Source: Sambucus nigra
Taxonomy: Eukaryota; Streptophyta; Magnoliopsida; Dipsacales; Adoxaceae
Length of the DNA: 64,000 bases
Direction: 5' to 3'
Assembly (NCBI GenBank): GCA_949130495.1
Contig: OX422211.1
Span: forward strand, 532,490,017 to 532,554,016
Below the pieces are notes generated by a model. The model worked only from the letters and a program-made list of their open reading frames with translations. It was not told the DNA's origin and ran no database searches. This document shows, one piece after another, positions 48,140 through 60,051 of this stretch (positions within the stretch are counted from its first letter, which is position 1; the number at the start of each line of letters is the position of its first letter). A program made the position numbers and the translations under genes.

Positions 48140-48184
48140 GGGTGGCCGGCTGAAAGGTGACATTTTGGCCATTTTGGTGTAGTG

Positions 48185-48436
48185 GAATTCAGCGGAGGTT
48201 GCCAATATTATGGCTCAAACAGTCAATGCAACCATGAATGCCATGGCTCAGCAATAGCCTGTATCGCCAGTAGCTCAAGCTTACATGGGGTTGTCTGCAT
48301 GGGAGAGAGCTAGAGAATCTTTTCAAAAAGGTCATCCTACAGAGTTTCAAGGGGGAGCCGATGTGGTCATAGAAAGTCAGTGGAAGAAGGATATTCAATG
48401 TCACTTTCTCATGGTGGAATGTAGTGATGCTCAAAA
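48185..48436 (+). pseudogene. gag: Element E gag, part after the CACTA insertion
   Basis: SAEVANIMAQTVNATMNAMA continues gag after the duplicated GAA. A TAG interrupts near 48256. AWERARESFQKGHPTEFQGG and then WKKDIQCHFLMVECSDAQ match the start of the gypsy capsid domain. The coding match ends at CSDAQ, where the inverted LTR fragment begins; the open frame runs on into it by chance. Confidence 0.65.
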
Positions 48437-49432
48437 CCAAATACAGCAAAATCCTGTAACTTTCACATGAGTTGAAACTATGCGTCCCTAAGTCGAATCC
48501 TCAAGCTAGGCGTCCCTGTGACCGGACACCTAAAATGTTTTGGCAAAGATTTTTGACACAACTCAGTACCAATGTAAAATATTTAAAAAATATTTAGCAA
48601 GCAGTTAAATTGAAATAATTAAATATGCATGCACACTCTTCATATTTAAGCTAGTGTTGCACTCTCTTAAGGTATAGCTCACCCCTTATTTAATGTGCGC
48701 ACCTGACGCTTGCTTTCTAAACTTCCTAGTTAAACTACCCCACCTAACTTGCTGCATCACACCTCTTCCTTCCGCACTACTCTAACCTGAGTATTCTTAC
48801 TTTGATTATTAAGTTATCTTCTCATTAACTTATTAATCGGTTCAACCATATTAAATCTTATAACGTTTACACTAGTTATATATGAATCATCTTTTTAATT
48901 CATGTAACTTTTACACTAGTTATGTAAGAAACTCCTTTTTAAATCGTATAACTTTCACACTAATCATATAAAAAATACATTCACACTTATGTATTAATAC
49001 CGCATATAATTATCTAATTCATATTATATATGTACTACTATACAAGAACATTCACACACATGTCAAGTATAATAACCATCCATTTCCAAGTAATAACTCA
49101 CTGGATGCTTTATCTAAAATGATATCATGTCCCAGGATTGCTCACTCTAACCCGGCCACCTCAAGTCGGACTCACTCTCGAGGTTGAAAAAAATATAATA
49201 AGCGTAGCGGAGGCGATCATAGTTCCCTTGGTGTGAGACAAAATCATACCCAAGACATCTCACCCCGAAAATAATCACAATATATATATATATATATATA
49301 CTGGATGCTATGACCTGGGGATTATAATCTCCCTGCTCCTCAAGCCAGGGGATTCACCCACATCGCACAACCTCCTATAGAGGGGTATGTATTCCTATAA
49401 ATATCATTGAAACCGATATCAATAGAGCACAC

Positions 49433-49436
<4 letters not shown>
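48437..49436 (-). mobile_element. Inverted LTR fragment of the element A/E group
   Basis: On the minus strand the blocks GTTACAGGATTTTG, TTTTAGGTG...GGGACGCC, GTTGTGCGATGTGGGTGAAT and CCCCAGGTCATAGC follow in the reverse of plus-strand order and match element E LTR blocks at about 43410, 43340, 42260 and 42310. Neither LTR terminus is present. It directly abuts the sense gag of element E, so a rearrangement or an inverted nested insertion truncated E here. Confidence 0.7.

Positions 49437-49489
<53 letters not shown>
49437..49489. repeat. (AT)n microsatellite
   Basis: About 26 AT units at the edge of the inverted LTR fragment. Confidence 0.95.
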
Positions 49490-49492
<3 letters not shown>

Positions 49493-50424
49493 AAGTAGAA
49501 AACTTATGTATGTCACAAGTTTGGTTGATGATGTCATCTATATGGTAAAAGAGGAGGCACTTTTTGGGTTTGTCAATTGATGGTTGTGATTAAATGAGGA
49601 GGGTTTGAATCTAATGGTTGAGAATCATTTAAACATAAATGGTTCGAACAAAGAAACTTCTCATTGGTACTCACAATTATAGAGTGGCTGAATGAGACAC
49701 GCTATCTGCTCCATATCATCATAATACAACCTAAGATATGACTTTCTCCATATCTTCACTTCAAACCATATACACCACACCATTTTCTCCACAACCTTCA
49801 AGACACACGGAGGAAAAAATCTTCACCCTTAGTAAAAATCAAGCGGCCAGAGTATCTGCTCCCCACAGTAAATTTTTCTTCATTGTTTGTTAACAGTACT
49901 GATATGAATAATATGAGCATGTAAACACAGAACTGCTATTTACTTTGTTCATAATATTTATACTTTGTACATTTATAATTTGTTCATAACAGTACTCTAT
50001 TTACTGAACTGAACTGGGTATATAATATGAGCGTGTAAACCCAGTTATAAGATATATACATAATATCATTTATTTTGTTAACTGGTGGGTTTATGGCTGA
50101 ATAAGGGTGTTTTTACTGAACTGGGTCTACACGGACTGGGTTTATGAGTTTATGGTCGGGTTTCTTTTCCCTTTTTTATGGTCCTCAAAACTGATATAAT
50201 GTATGAGTTTACAAGAATTGGATCTTCTTTTGTTACTGAACTTCACTTCACACCATAATAATAGCATTTACTCTACCATCTTCACAGTGTTTACACGAAG
50301 AATGCGTTTACATGTAGATAGAAAAATTCTACTATCTTCACCTCACACCATAAACCAATTGTTCTTACTTTCTACATATCTTCACTTCACTTTCTACATA
50401 TGTTCACACCATAAACCTAGTTGT
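49490..50424. other. Spacer without recognised features
   Basis: AT-rich single-copy sequence with loosely repeated words such as ACTGAACTGGGT and CCAGTTATAAG. No coding domain or LTR is seen. Confidence 0.45.
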
Positions 50425-51280
50425 GTTCTTACCTCCAAAACCCAAGAGACAGACCTGCGTTGTTATTACTTGGATGATATCAATGTTGATATCAAACCCA
50501 TAATATCAGATATATACACGAATATCAGATATATACTCGAATATCAAACCCATAATATTATATATATACACGAATTGTCGTGTTCTTACTTCCAAAACCC
50601 AAAAGACAGACCTGTATTGTTATTACTTAGCTGATATTAGCGTTGATATCAAACCCATAATATCAGATATATACATGGATATCAAACCCATAATATCAGA
50701 TATATGCACGAATTATCGTGTTCTTACTTCCAAAACCCCAAAGACAGACATGCGTTGTTATTACTTAGCTGATATTAGCATTGATATCAAACCCATAATA
50801 TCAGATATATACACGGATATCAGATATATAAACGGATATCAAACCCATAATATCAGATATATACACGAATTGGGTTTATGAGTGGGTTTCTTTCTTCTAC
50901 TAGGTTTACTGATATCAGCTTTGATCTTTAAACCCATAATATCAGATATATACACGGATATACATACTGGGTTTACATGAACTGAGATATATACATAATA
51001 TCAAATATATTTGATATTATGTGTATATCAGATATATGCGAACTGTCTATATATAAACATATATACATATATCAGATATATACGAACTGTCTATATATAA
51101 ACATATATACATAGACAGTTGTATTTACACGGATATACATGGATATACATACTGGGTTTACGCGAACTGAGATATATACATACACAAACTGTTTATATAT
51201 AAACCTATAATAACAGATATATACATACACGAACTGTCTATATATAAACCTATAATATCAGATATATACATACACGAACC
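50425..51280. repeat. Long-period tandem repeat of ATATCA-rich units
   Basis: Units of about 135-155 bases begin GTGTTCTTAC and continue with TCCAAAACCC, AGACAGAC, TTGTTATTACTTAGCTGAT and GATATCAAACCCATAATATC; starts are near 50425, 50580 and 50718. Toward the right the array degrades into short repeats of AGATATATACACG and GAACTGTCTATATATAAAC. Open frames across it are peptide repeats without a known domain. Confidence 0.8.
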
Positions 51281-52788
51281 TGTTTTTTTTTATATTTTTT
51301 TAAGATAGTTTTATATCATTAAAATCAATTTTTTTTGTTAAATCAATTTTATATATTTTTTTTTAATAACATCAGTCTTATTTGTTTTTTATTTTTTATT
51401 AATTAAAAACCTATTTTGTTTTATAAAAATCTGTATTTTTTATATATAAAAAAAACAGGAACACGAACATGACTAAATTAAAATAAAAAAACATATTTTT
51501 TTTTTTGTTAAAATCAGTTTTAACACTTTTTTTTGGTGTTTTTTTTATAAAATCACTTTTATGTCCTATCTAATGTCAATTAAATTATGTTAGGTAAGAC
51601 ACGATACGAGTTTTTTTTATGTCCTATCTAATATCAATTAAATCAGTTTTATGTCCTATCTAATGTCAATTTTATGTCCTATATAATGTCAATTAAAATT
51701 AAAACAATTTTTTTTATATAAATAAAAAAACTATGTTTACTGTTAAAAAGACCCTAACCACATAAAAACACTCAATGTGTGCCGCTAACGCAAACTTTTA
51801 AAAATAAGAGATTATTGCTTAAATTATTGTTTTAGGACTTTTTGGAACAAAATAGAAAGGATTGGACTAAATGTGTATTAAAAAATGATTGAGACACTCT
51901 TTGGTAATTGATCCATTAAAAATTAGTTTAATGAAAAATTTATTTAATTTAAAAATAAATCACAACTCTAGTTTTTTATTAATCTTTTTCTAAATTTAAC
52001 AATTGTAGAGATATAATGTATTGTTTTTTAAAAATAGATTAAGGGTGAGAATTGTTTTGGCATGAAATTAAGGGTGATGATCAAATTGGGTAGGGAATCG
52101 GTAGACTCCCTTTCGGGGAGTTTATCATTATTCATTTTTTTGTGGTGTATGATGAATTGTATGATAAATAAGTTAAATAGGTATATAAATAACAAACATG
52201 TATAAAAATGGGTATTAAATATAGTTTTCTTTTGACATGAGATTGGTATTTATACTCTCATTCTCATAATTCTCAATAGAAAGAGAAAAATATTCAACGT
52301 TCTATGTCTATATATAATACACCATATAAAAAATACCTTTTCTACCAAATATAAGCCAGAAACGAAATGAAATGGGTTAAGAATTATAGGTGATTCAGTT
52401 TTAACATATTCAATTTTGTAGAGTTTCAGTTGCTGTAAAACAGATTCAGTTTTATTATTTATTAGTGCGTTTGTTTGTGTTTTAGTTTTTGATTTTATGG
52501 TTATTTTCATTTATTTTTGGCAGGTTTATACTAACCTATTTTGTTTCTGGTCGATCTTCTTTCACATGGACAACATTACTATATACGGCATTGTATGTGA
52601 TTTTTCATTCTTATGTCCTTCGGTGTTCCTTATAACCTTTTAAACTTATTTATGATTTTTGTTACATTCATTTCTGATAGGTGGATGATGATGCATCATA
52701 TGGTGTACCAACCACTTCTCTATATTCTAATTGTATATATTACAATAATATCTATAGCTTTTAACTTACATGGTTGTGTTTACAATCA
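51281..52788. other. AT-rich spacer, possible Helitron 5' flank
   Basis: Poly-T tracts, four copies of TTATGTCCTATCTAATGTC-type words near 51555-51690, and a small hairpin near 52107-52122 (ACTCCC, TTTC, GGGGAGT). No gene is recognised. The Helitron 5' end (expected to start TC) may lie here but cannot be fixed. Confidence 0.4.
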
Positions 52789-53522
52789 CAGATTGAAAGG
52801 TTGCACAATAATAATATCAATGTTCTTATCCAGGATGAAAATGAACTAAATACTATTCAATCTTTGGTAATCGCATTCATCAAATTTGCATGTAAAGTTC
52901 TTATCAGCATCCTCATTTTTTATATAGATTTCCTTTTTCATATTTGTAGGGTCAACCAACTAATAGCGACAAATATAACAACCCACGGTCAAAGGGACAG
53001 GAAAACATACCACCGACTCATGTACTAATTTCATCCAATATTCATGTCATGTCTTGAATCATTTTCTATTTCATTCATATTTTTTGGATTTTATATGTTT
53101 CCTTTTATTTTTCAAGATAAAGGGAAAGGTACGGAGAATGTCTCCTCAAATTCAGTAAGTTTTGCCATATTAACATTGGAAAGCTATTATAAAGTTTGCA
53201 TATTAACATTTTATAGGTTGGATTTACTTTTTATTTTCTTCCTCACTTTTTTTTTAATTTTTTGTATAGAATTATATTCCGGTCGGAAATACAATGGTAT
53301 TTCTTTTCTTGATGTTGTCCAACCTAATTGTACAACAATTGAGGTACCTAATCGCCACTACATGATTTTTACTTTAGAATCGCATCTCTATTTTTTTGTC
53401 ATTGAGTTAACACTATACATGTGATTATATTCCCAAGCCTCACACTACATTGAGCAACAGAAAAGACAAAGGCAAAGAAAAAATGCTCGAAAAAGGATCT
53501 GGAACGCGTAAACGGGTTAGAG
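52789..53522 (+). pseudogene. Putative 5' exons of the Helitron gene
   Basis: Short segments flanked by plausible splice sites: ATTGAAAGG after ATCACAG (52789-52866), GGTCAACCAACTAATAG after TTTGTAG (52950 on, reading ENIPPTHVLI), DKGKGTENVSS before GTAAGT (53118-53153), and RKDKGKEKMLEKGSGTRKR followed by IFDYFS (53456-53548). Lys/Gly-rich pieces of this kind occur upstream of plant Rep-Hel frames. The exon limits are guesses. Confidence 0.4.
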
Positions 53523-54009
53523 ATATTTTCGACTACTTTTCATAGTTCATGTTGAAATATATTGTATATAAATATTTGCCATATTATTATATATTATCAT
53601 ATTATTTTTGTAGGCAAACTGGATGGGGGAGGAGCCAGCTTATTACGGACCAGCATGTTTCCTATTTCGTATTTTTCACTTTTCAACTCAGACTTTATAT
53701 ATATCTTCAATCCAATGCACCAGTCTTGTAACTAATATACTTTAATATACAAGTGAGGATAATATTGAATCGAGTCTTATAACTAATATACTTTAATATA
53801 TAACTCATACTTTAATATCTTCAATCCAGTGCACAAGTCTTATAACCAGACTTTATATATATCTTGAATTAATATTCCTAATTAATAATCTTTATCCTCC
53901 ACACAGAGAAAGCGATAGGAACCTCATGCTGATAATTTCATCTCAAAGTGTGTTTTGGCTCAATAAAAACATCGTGAACGAGAAAATTTAATCTCAATGC
54001 ATATTTTTC

Positions 54010-57000
54010 CTCAAGAACCTCCCACCCTACTTGCCCTTGCCCAACGACAAAGACGTGATCGATAAAGGACATTCTCATTGAACTTAACCTCAGAAGAACT
54101 TCTTGATCAACCATCTACTCCTGCTCTCTAGTGCAATTCAATCGAGGAAGTTAACCTCAGAAGAACTGAATATCATCCTAATCTTTCACAGCTTACAAAT
54201 GATTTGTCCTAGCAACCTACCTCCCTTTTACCATCCTCTAAACGATCGCTAGCCCAAAGACAACGGTGTGATAGAGAAAAAGCATTTGCATTGTCAAATC
54301 AACTTCATAATCAACCACCTATTACTCCCCAAAAACATTCACTTGTGTCAAAATTAATGGAAGATGCATTTGTTGAAGTCCCGTCACCAGCATCTGGCCA
54401 ATTTACACATTTGAGAACCCCTAATCCTTTTGACTTTCCTCTACAAAATCGTAGTGCTGTTACCAATAGTTTACCAACTCCACAATCACCTGATTATATT
54501 CCCCCACTATTTTCCCCGGAAACCTTTTTGATGATTTCAACGCTATTGAATAAAATGATATTCAAATGACAGACACATCTACTGAGGTCCTACAAGTATC
54601 AACTGCAGGGGTTGCTACACCTGCCCCTAATATTCAAACTACTGATACATCGTGTGTAAGCAGCATTGTAAGTACGAGTTCAATTCATGCACCACATGTC
54701 GAATTAGGTAGGCATTTTCTTGGGCCCATCGATGTTCCTTACCCTTATTATTTAGCTTTACATTGTATGTATGAAGGATTATCGACCTCATCAAAGATCC
54801 ACCCTCTATTTGGGAAATGTTGTATACAAGGACAAGTTCGATTACCACATCTACTTGAACCCCCACCTGAAATTAAACATATGTTCGATGGTAATGATGT
54901 TCAATGCAAGTTTTTCTAGAATCATATTAGAGAGTAGAATGATGCAAATGCCTTTACAAGTCTTGGTGTTCAAATGGATGATAGGGTCCTCAGAGGTAGG
55001 GGTCCATCACCTTTCACCATTCATGGCAAACTACGTCATATTATTGGATCCTTATTACTGGAATCGGGACACGAGGAAGAAGCTTCATATGCCCGGTTAT
55101 ACATTTATGATCCAAGTGTGGCTCTGAGTGTTAGGGAACGTAGGAATCAATAATTACGAAGTGATGTACTTTAAATAATTCAAGGTTGCTTAGAGGTGAA
55201 CAATTCGTTTATCCATAAATATAACCAGGCATTTTCTATTTTGAATGAATCCTCTTGATCCGGCCAGAACTTGCCAGCATACCTGCATTACAATTCTGCA
55301 GCAGATTGTAGAAGGTATAATTTACCTTCGACTGATGAGATTGCTATTATTTTGCCTGGCGATGGCCATAATTTGTCTGCAATGAGAGACATTATTGTCC
55401 GCCTTCGAGGGGGGATCAATTGATGCGAGTTAATGAATGTCACCCAGCTTACCTACCTCTACACTACATTCTTTTATACCCTCACAGTCAACTTGGTTGG
55501 GACCTCGACATGAAGATATGGGATGTGGCAAATACTATTGATCAGGATCATCGACTAACTCAACTAGATTAGTATAGTTATCGTTTGTTTCAACATGGCA
55601 CTGAGTACTCTACAATTTTGAGAGGAGGTAAACTTATGCAGGAGTTCATTATGTATGCATGGGCTTCAACGGAACAAAATCGTTTAACTTATTTCAAACT
55701 TAATGAAAGCAAACTTTGGTTAGAATTATACAAAGATATTACCAATTATATGCCTGAGGGTGTTGAACCATTGCAAATTAGTAGGCAAAATATTTTTCCA
55801 TCTTCTTTTACTGGTAGTTCGCGAAATATGTTTGAGATTTACCAAGATTCAATGGCTATCACTCGGTACAATCAACACCCTGATATTTTTCTCACAATGA
55901 CCGCTAATCCTAAATGGACTGAAATCAGTACGGAACTTTTACCGGGTCAAAATGCTCTCGATCATCTAGATTTGATTACACATGTTTTTGAACTAAAGAG
56001 AAAAACACTAATGAAGGAAATTAAGGATAAAAATATTTTTGGCAAGAAAGTGGCCCATGTGTTTACAATCGAATTTCAAAAAAGGGGGTTGCCCCACATG
56101 CACGCTCTTCTTTTCCTCGATAGTCAAAGCAAGATTAAAACATGCGCCCAAGTAGATAATGTTGTCTCTGCTGAGTTTCCAGATCCCACTAATTATCCTA
56201 CACTCTTTCAAACTATATTGAGTTGCATGTTACACGACCCATGTGGCTCCTAGAATTCGAATTCCCCTTGCATGAAGAACATTATATGCACGAAGAAATA
56301 CCCTCGATCATTTGCAGAAGCCACAACAATGGATAATAGTGGATATCCAATTTATCATCATCGTGATGATGGTAAGGTATATACTACTTCCAGTGGAAAA
56401 AATGTATCAAATAGAGATGTTGTCCCCTATAATCCATATTTATCTAGACTTTTCAATTGTCACATTAATGTCGTGGTTTGTGCTGGGTTGTGATGCATTA
56501 AATATATAAATAAGTACATATATAAGGGTCATGATTCCACAACTATGGTCTTGGGAGGTGTTCATGAAATACAATAATATTTGGATGCAAGGTACATTGG
56601 ACCTCCTGAGGCAGCTTAGCGAATTTATGGAAATCACATGCATCAGGAAAAACCTCCCGTTACAAGATTAGATTTACATTTATCTGGCATGCATCATTTC
56701 ATGTTTGATCCTTCAAATTCATTAGCTACGATTGCTCAAAGAGCCAGGGGTCAAATGATTTCGTTAACTGGGTTTTTTTCTTTTTGCGCATTAAATACTT
56801 CTGCACAAGATTATACCTACCAGGAGTTTCCCCAACATTATTCCTGGAACTCTAAAACAAAACTTTGGACTGCATGAAAGATTTTATTTGGGTCTGCTAT
56901 TGGGTGAATGTACAATGCTAACCCTAATTCTGGAGAAAGATTTTATTTGCGATTGCTTTTGACCGTTATTAAAGGTCCCACATCGTTCGAGTGCTTACGC

Positions 57001-57369
57001 ACGGTGAATTGTGTATTACACGATACTTTCAAATCAGCATGCATAGTGAGGGGATCACTTGAAGATGATAATGAGTAGATTCAATGTTTACAGGAAACAT
57101 CCATCATGCGCACCGGATATCAGCTTCGACGGCTGTTTGGTATTATACTTACACAATATTTTCCTTTGCACTCGGAGTTATTATGGAATCAATTTTCTAT
57201 TCATATATGTGATGATCTGATTAATAAGTTACGCACATTGTTTTCCATCCCAAATCCAATTGACATCCAAATTGAGGATTGTGGTTTGTATTTGTTAAAT
57301 GAGGTGCTTCAAGAGTCTGGTAAGACATTAAGTGACTTCCCTGCAATGCCTTTGCCAAATTTTAATTAG
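54010..57369 (+). pseudogene. Helitron Rep (HUH initiator) domain, broken
   Basis: The N-terminal part has repeated basic words (LALAQRQRRDR, SLAQRQRCDREKAFALSNQL), then a zinc-finger region near 54700-54800 where the usual CPxC reads YPYY, then FGKCCIQGQVRLP. The Helitron-like N domain runs from about 55570 (LRGGKLMQEFIMYAWASTEQ). The HUH motif HMH lies at 56095-56103 (RGLPHMHALLFLD), and the paired-tyrosine motif KYINKYIYKGHD at 56500-56535 keeps both tyrosines. The frame is constant from about 55570 but carries many TAA/TAG/TGA codons, for example at 56251, 56491, 56875 and 57367. The enzyme would nick and join single DNA strands in rolling-circle transposition. Confidence 0.85.
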
Positions 57370-58905
57370 ACGACTATGGGTGGAAACAAATTACTCTCAG
57401 AACATCATCAGTTACAATCATTAGCAAAGCAAGGTGACATGCAGTCAGATGTTGATCGCCTTAATGAGGGACAACGTATAGCTTACTCAGCGATAAAATC
57501 ATTTGTTTTTTAGAATAAGGGAACTACATATTTTTTAAATGGAGGTGCTAGCACCAGAAAGACATTTTTGTACAATACAATTGCAACCTTTTGTCATAGT
57601 TTGGGTCATATAATTATTACAGACGCTTCGTCTGGCATTATTTCTTTGTTGTTGGTTTGTGGTCGGACTGCATATTCAACATTTTTCATACCTTTGGACA
57701 TTCTTGAAAACTCAAATTGTGAATTTACAAAGCAATTGATACATGCAGAGTTATTTAAATCAGCTAAGCTTATAATATGGGATGAAGTTCCTATGCAACA
57801 TAGGCATTATGTTGAGGCTGTAGATAGGACACTACCAGATATTTGTCATATTAAAAAGCCATTTGGACGAATTACAGTAGTTCTTGGTGGTGATTTTCTA
57901 CAAATCTTACCAGTTATCCCTAGAGGAGTTAGAGAAGAAATTATTTCCGCTTCATTTTCTAGGTCTGTGCTCTGGAGGCACATCTATGTTTTGACCTTAC
58001 ATCTAAAAATGCGACTAAACCCATTGGAGCCCGAGACAATTCAATTCTCTACGTTCTTGGATCAGGTATCGCTATTTACTCTTTTCTATTTTTTAATAAT
58101 TTTCATTCCACCTACTACATGCATTTGATTTTTTTTATTTATATTTGTAGATTGGGTCCAATCCTCTTGAAATTGTATCATTGCCTTCCTCAATTCAAAA
58201 GTGTAATGATGTCCATGATTTAATTGTGAAAATCTATACATTGTTGAATATGGTTGGTTCTGTTACACCAACCTTCCTCACCGAACGAACAATTATTGCA
58301 CCGCGAAATGACGATGTGACTGCTATAAATAATTTGGCATTGAATATCTTCCCGGGTGTTACGAAAACTTATTATGGTGCCGACAAAATGTGTGACGACG
58401 AGTCCGGTAGAGACGTACAGAGCCAATACCCAAATGATTTTTTGAATTCTCTCAGTCCTTTTGGTATACCCCTTTTTAAGTTGGAATTAAAGGTGTGTTC
58501 TCCAATTATGCATTTGAGAAACATTGCTCCGAAGGATGGTCTTTGCAATGGCACCCGATTAGTCATTACAAAATGTGGAGAACTTGTTATTGAGGCCCAA
58601 ATATCAACGAGTGATAAGTGTGGAAGTTTAGTATTCATTCCCAGAGTGTCACTATCTCCGTCATCGACAGATATCCCTATAAAAATGACGAGACGCCAGT
58701 TCCCAATTCGACTGGCATATGCAAAGACCATTAACAAATCACATGGTCAATATGTAAAATTTATGGGAATTGACTTACGCACGCCAATTTTCAGTCATGG
58801 ACATATGTAGCATTATCTCGATGTACAAGTGCAAGTCACATTACCTTTCTTTCTAATGATTGTTCGCTTTCGACAACAAACATTGTGTATCTCCTATAAA
58901 GTAAG
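57370..58905 (+). pseudogene. Helitron PIF1-like helicase domain, broken
   Basis: It follows the Rep part in the same frame. LNEGQRIAYSAI starts the domain; the Walker A box at 57541-57564 reads GGASTRKT instead of GGAGTGKT, and Walker B is LIIWDE near 57770-57786. [15 protein letters not shown] is the next conserved block. An 85-base intron (58066-58150, GTATCG to TTGTAG) joins TFLDQ to IGSNPLEI. Later blocks are [27 protein letters not shown], then INKSHGQ (58732-58750), and, after a one-base shift near 58800, [10 protein letters not shown]. The Walker A changes are both G-to-A and should stop ATP binding. Confidence 0.87.
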
Positions 58906-58981
58906 TAGTGTTATTTTTCATATAAACTACACATATGACACCTTTATATCATCTTTTGATAATTTTTTTTTAATTATTCTT

Positions 58982-59232
58982 AGTATTGGGAGCCAATGGT
59001 AAGGCATCAAGAGCGGATAAATACCCGCAGGCTTCTTATATGGGGTTCTCACAACAAGGTACTTCGTCTTTAAAATATTTCCTCTTTTCATTCATTTTTA
59101 AAAATTAGTCTTAACTAAAAATATTTCTTATAGGTGGTTGTAAATTGTGCCAATCTTCATATGAAGTACGTCGGGCTAGATACGCGAACATTTCATAGAG
59201 TTATTACAAGGATGTTTACTACGAATCTATGA
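58982..59232 (+). pseudogene. Helitron 3' exon candidates
   Basis: A donor GTAAGT at about 58901 and an acceptor TTCTTAG near 58985 allow joining to YWEPMVRHQERINTRRLL; a further intron (GTACTTCG to TTATAG) joins to VVVNCANLHMKYVGLDTRTF and a TGA at 59230. No known domain is recognised. It may be a Helitron C-terminal extension or a captured fragment. Confidence 0.35.
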
Positions 59233-59287
59233 TTAACTATCAAAAGGATAATTTTTTGGGATGTCGATCTTTTTGACTTTTTGTATG

Positions 59288-60051
59288 GGGGTCTTAATCT
59301 CAACAAGGGCTTTTATCTTTTCGGGATTGGCCTCGATGCCTCTTTGGATGACAATGAACCCCAGGAACTTCCCTGCTCCGACCCCGAAGACACACTTGGT
59401 CGGGTTGAGCTTCATCTGGTATTTGTCCATCGTGTTAAAGGTCCTCTCCAGGTCTATCACATGATCCTCTGCCTTCAAACTCTTAGTCAGCATGTCATCT
59501 ACATAAACCTCCATAGACTTCCCAATTTGGTCTTCAAACATTTTATTTACAAGGCGCTGATACGTTGCCCCTGCATTTTTGAGGCCAAAGGGCATGACCC
59601 TATAGCAGTATGTCCCCTTATCAGTAATGAAGGTTGTCTTCTCCGAGTCTTCAGGGTTCATGGAGATCTAGTTGTACCCTGAATAGGCATCCATAAAGCT
59701 CATGAACTCGTGGCTTGCGGTAGTGTCTACCATCTGGTCGATGCGGGGGAGAGGGAAGCTATCTTTGGGATAGTGCTTATTGAGGTCAGTGAAGTCCACA
59801 CACATTCTCCACTTCCCATTGGCCTTTGGGGCAATGACTGCATTGGACAGCCATTCAGGGTAGATAACCTCTCTGATAAATTCAGCGTCTTCTAATTTTT
59901 TGACCTCATACTTTTCTCTAGAGTAAATTCTCCTATTCTGTTTCACCGGCTTTGCTCCCCTTACCACATTGAGCTTGTGGCACATGATTTCAGGGTCGAT
60001 ACCTGGCATATCTTTATGGCTCAATGCAAAGATGCTTCTTCTTCTCCTCAA
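59288..60051 (-). pseudogene. Element F reverse transcriptase, truncated
   Basis: KDMPGIDPEIMCHKLNV, NRRIYSREKYEV, WLSNAVIAPKANGKWRMCVD, then SFMDAYSGYN, a TAG at 59670-59668 (glutamine in B), then MPFGLKNAGATYQRLVNKMF and VYVDDMLTKSL with both catalytic Asp. The match ends at KALVEIKTP, just where B continues into the thumb; the following bases code unrelated sequence. Confidence 0.85.

Larger units (their letters stand above)
44068..48184 (-). mobile_element. CACTA (En/Spm-type) DNA transposon
   Basis: The ends are CACTACACCAAA and TTTGGTGTAGTG, a perfect 12-base inverted pair, with the 3-base target duplication GAA (44065-44067 and 48185-48187), as CACTA elements make. Nearly palindromic subterminal repeats lie at both ends. 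One spliced gene of the plant Ptta/En/Spm (Transposase_24) type is on the minus strand. No TNPD-like (Transposase_21) transposase is visible in 4.1 kb, so movement would depend on another copy. It inserted into gag of element E. Confidence 0.9.
40757..48436 (+). mobile_element. Element E: truncated gypsy element (5' LTR and gag start), split by CACTA
   Basis: An LTR (40757-43803), primer-binding site and the beginning of gag are in normal order. Gag is interrupted by the CACTA element at the duplicated GAA and then continues from 48185 to about 48436. There the sequence changes to an inverted LTR fragment, so pol and the 3' LTR are absent. LTR ends and gag start resemble those of element A. 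Confidence 0.78.
52789..59232 (+). mobile_element. Helitron (autonomous type, decayed)
   Basis: A plus-strand gene encodes, in order, a low-complexity basic N-terminus, the Helitron-like N-terminal and HUH replication-initiator domains, and a PIF1-like helicase: the Rep-Hel protein that defines Helitrons. The 5' TC and 3' CTRR-with-hairpin ends were not found; the limits given are those of recognisable coding sequence. Many stops show that it is dead. At its right it meets element F. Confidence 0.82.

Noticed and set aside
49340..49537. Minus frame with a YIYIYI stretch
   Set aside because: Translation of the (AT)n run.
50203..50634. 143-codon plus frame as a possible host gene
   Set aside because: Its second half is the tandem repeat, and its first half has no domain or splice context.
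52107..52122. Hairpin as a Helitron terminus
   Set aside because: Wrong side for a 3' hairpin and no adjacent CTRR or TC that can be supported.
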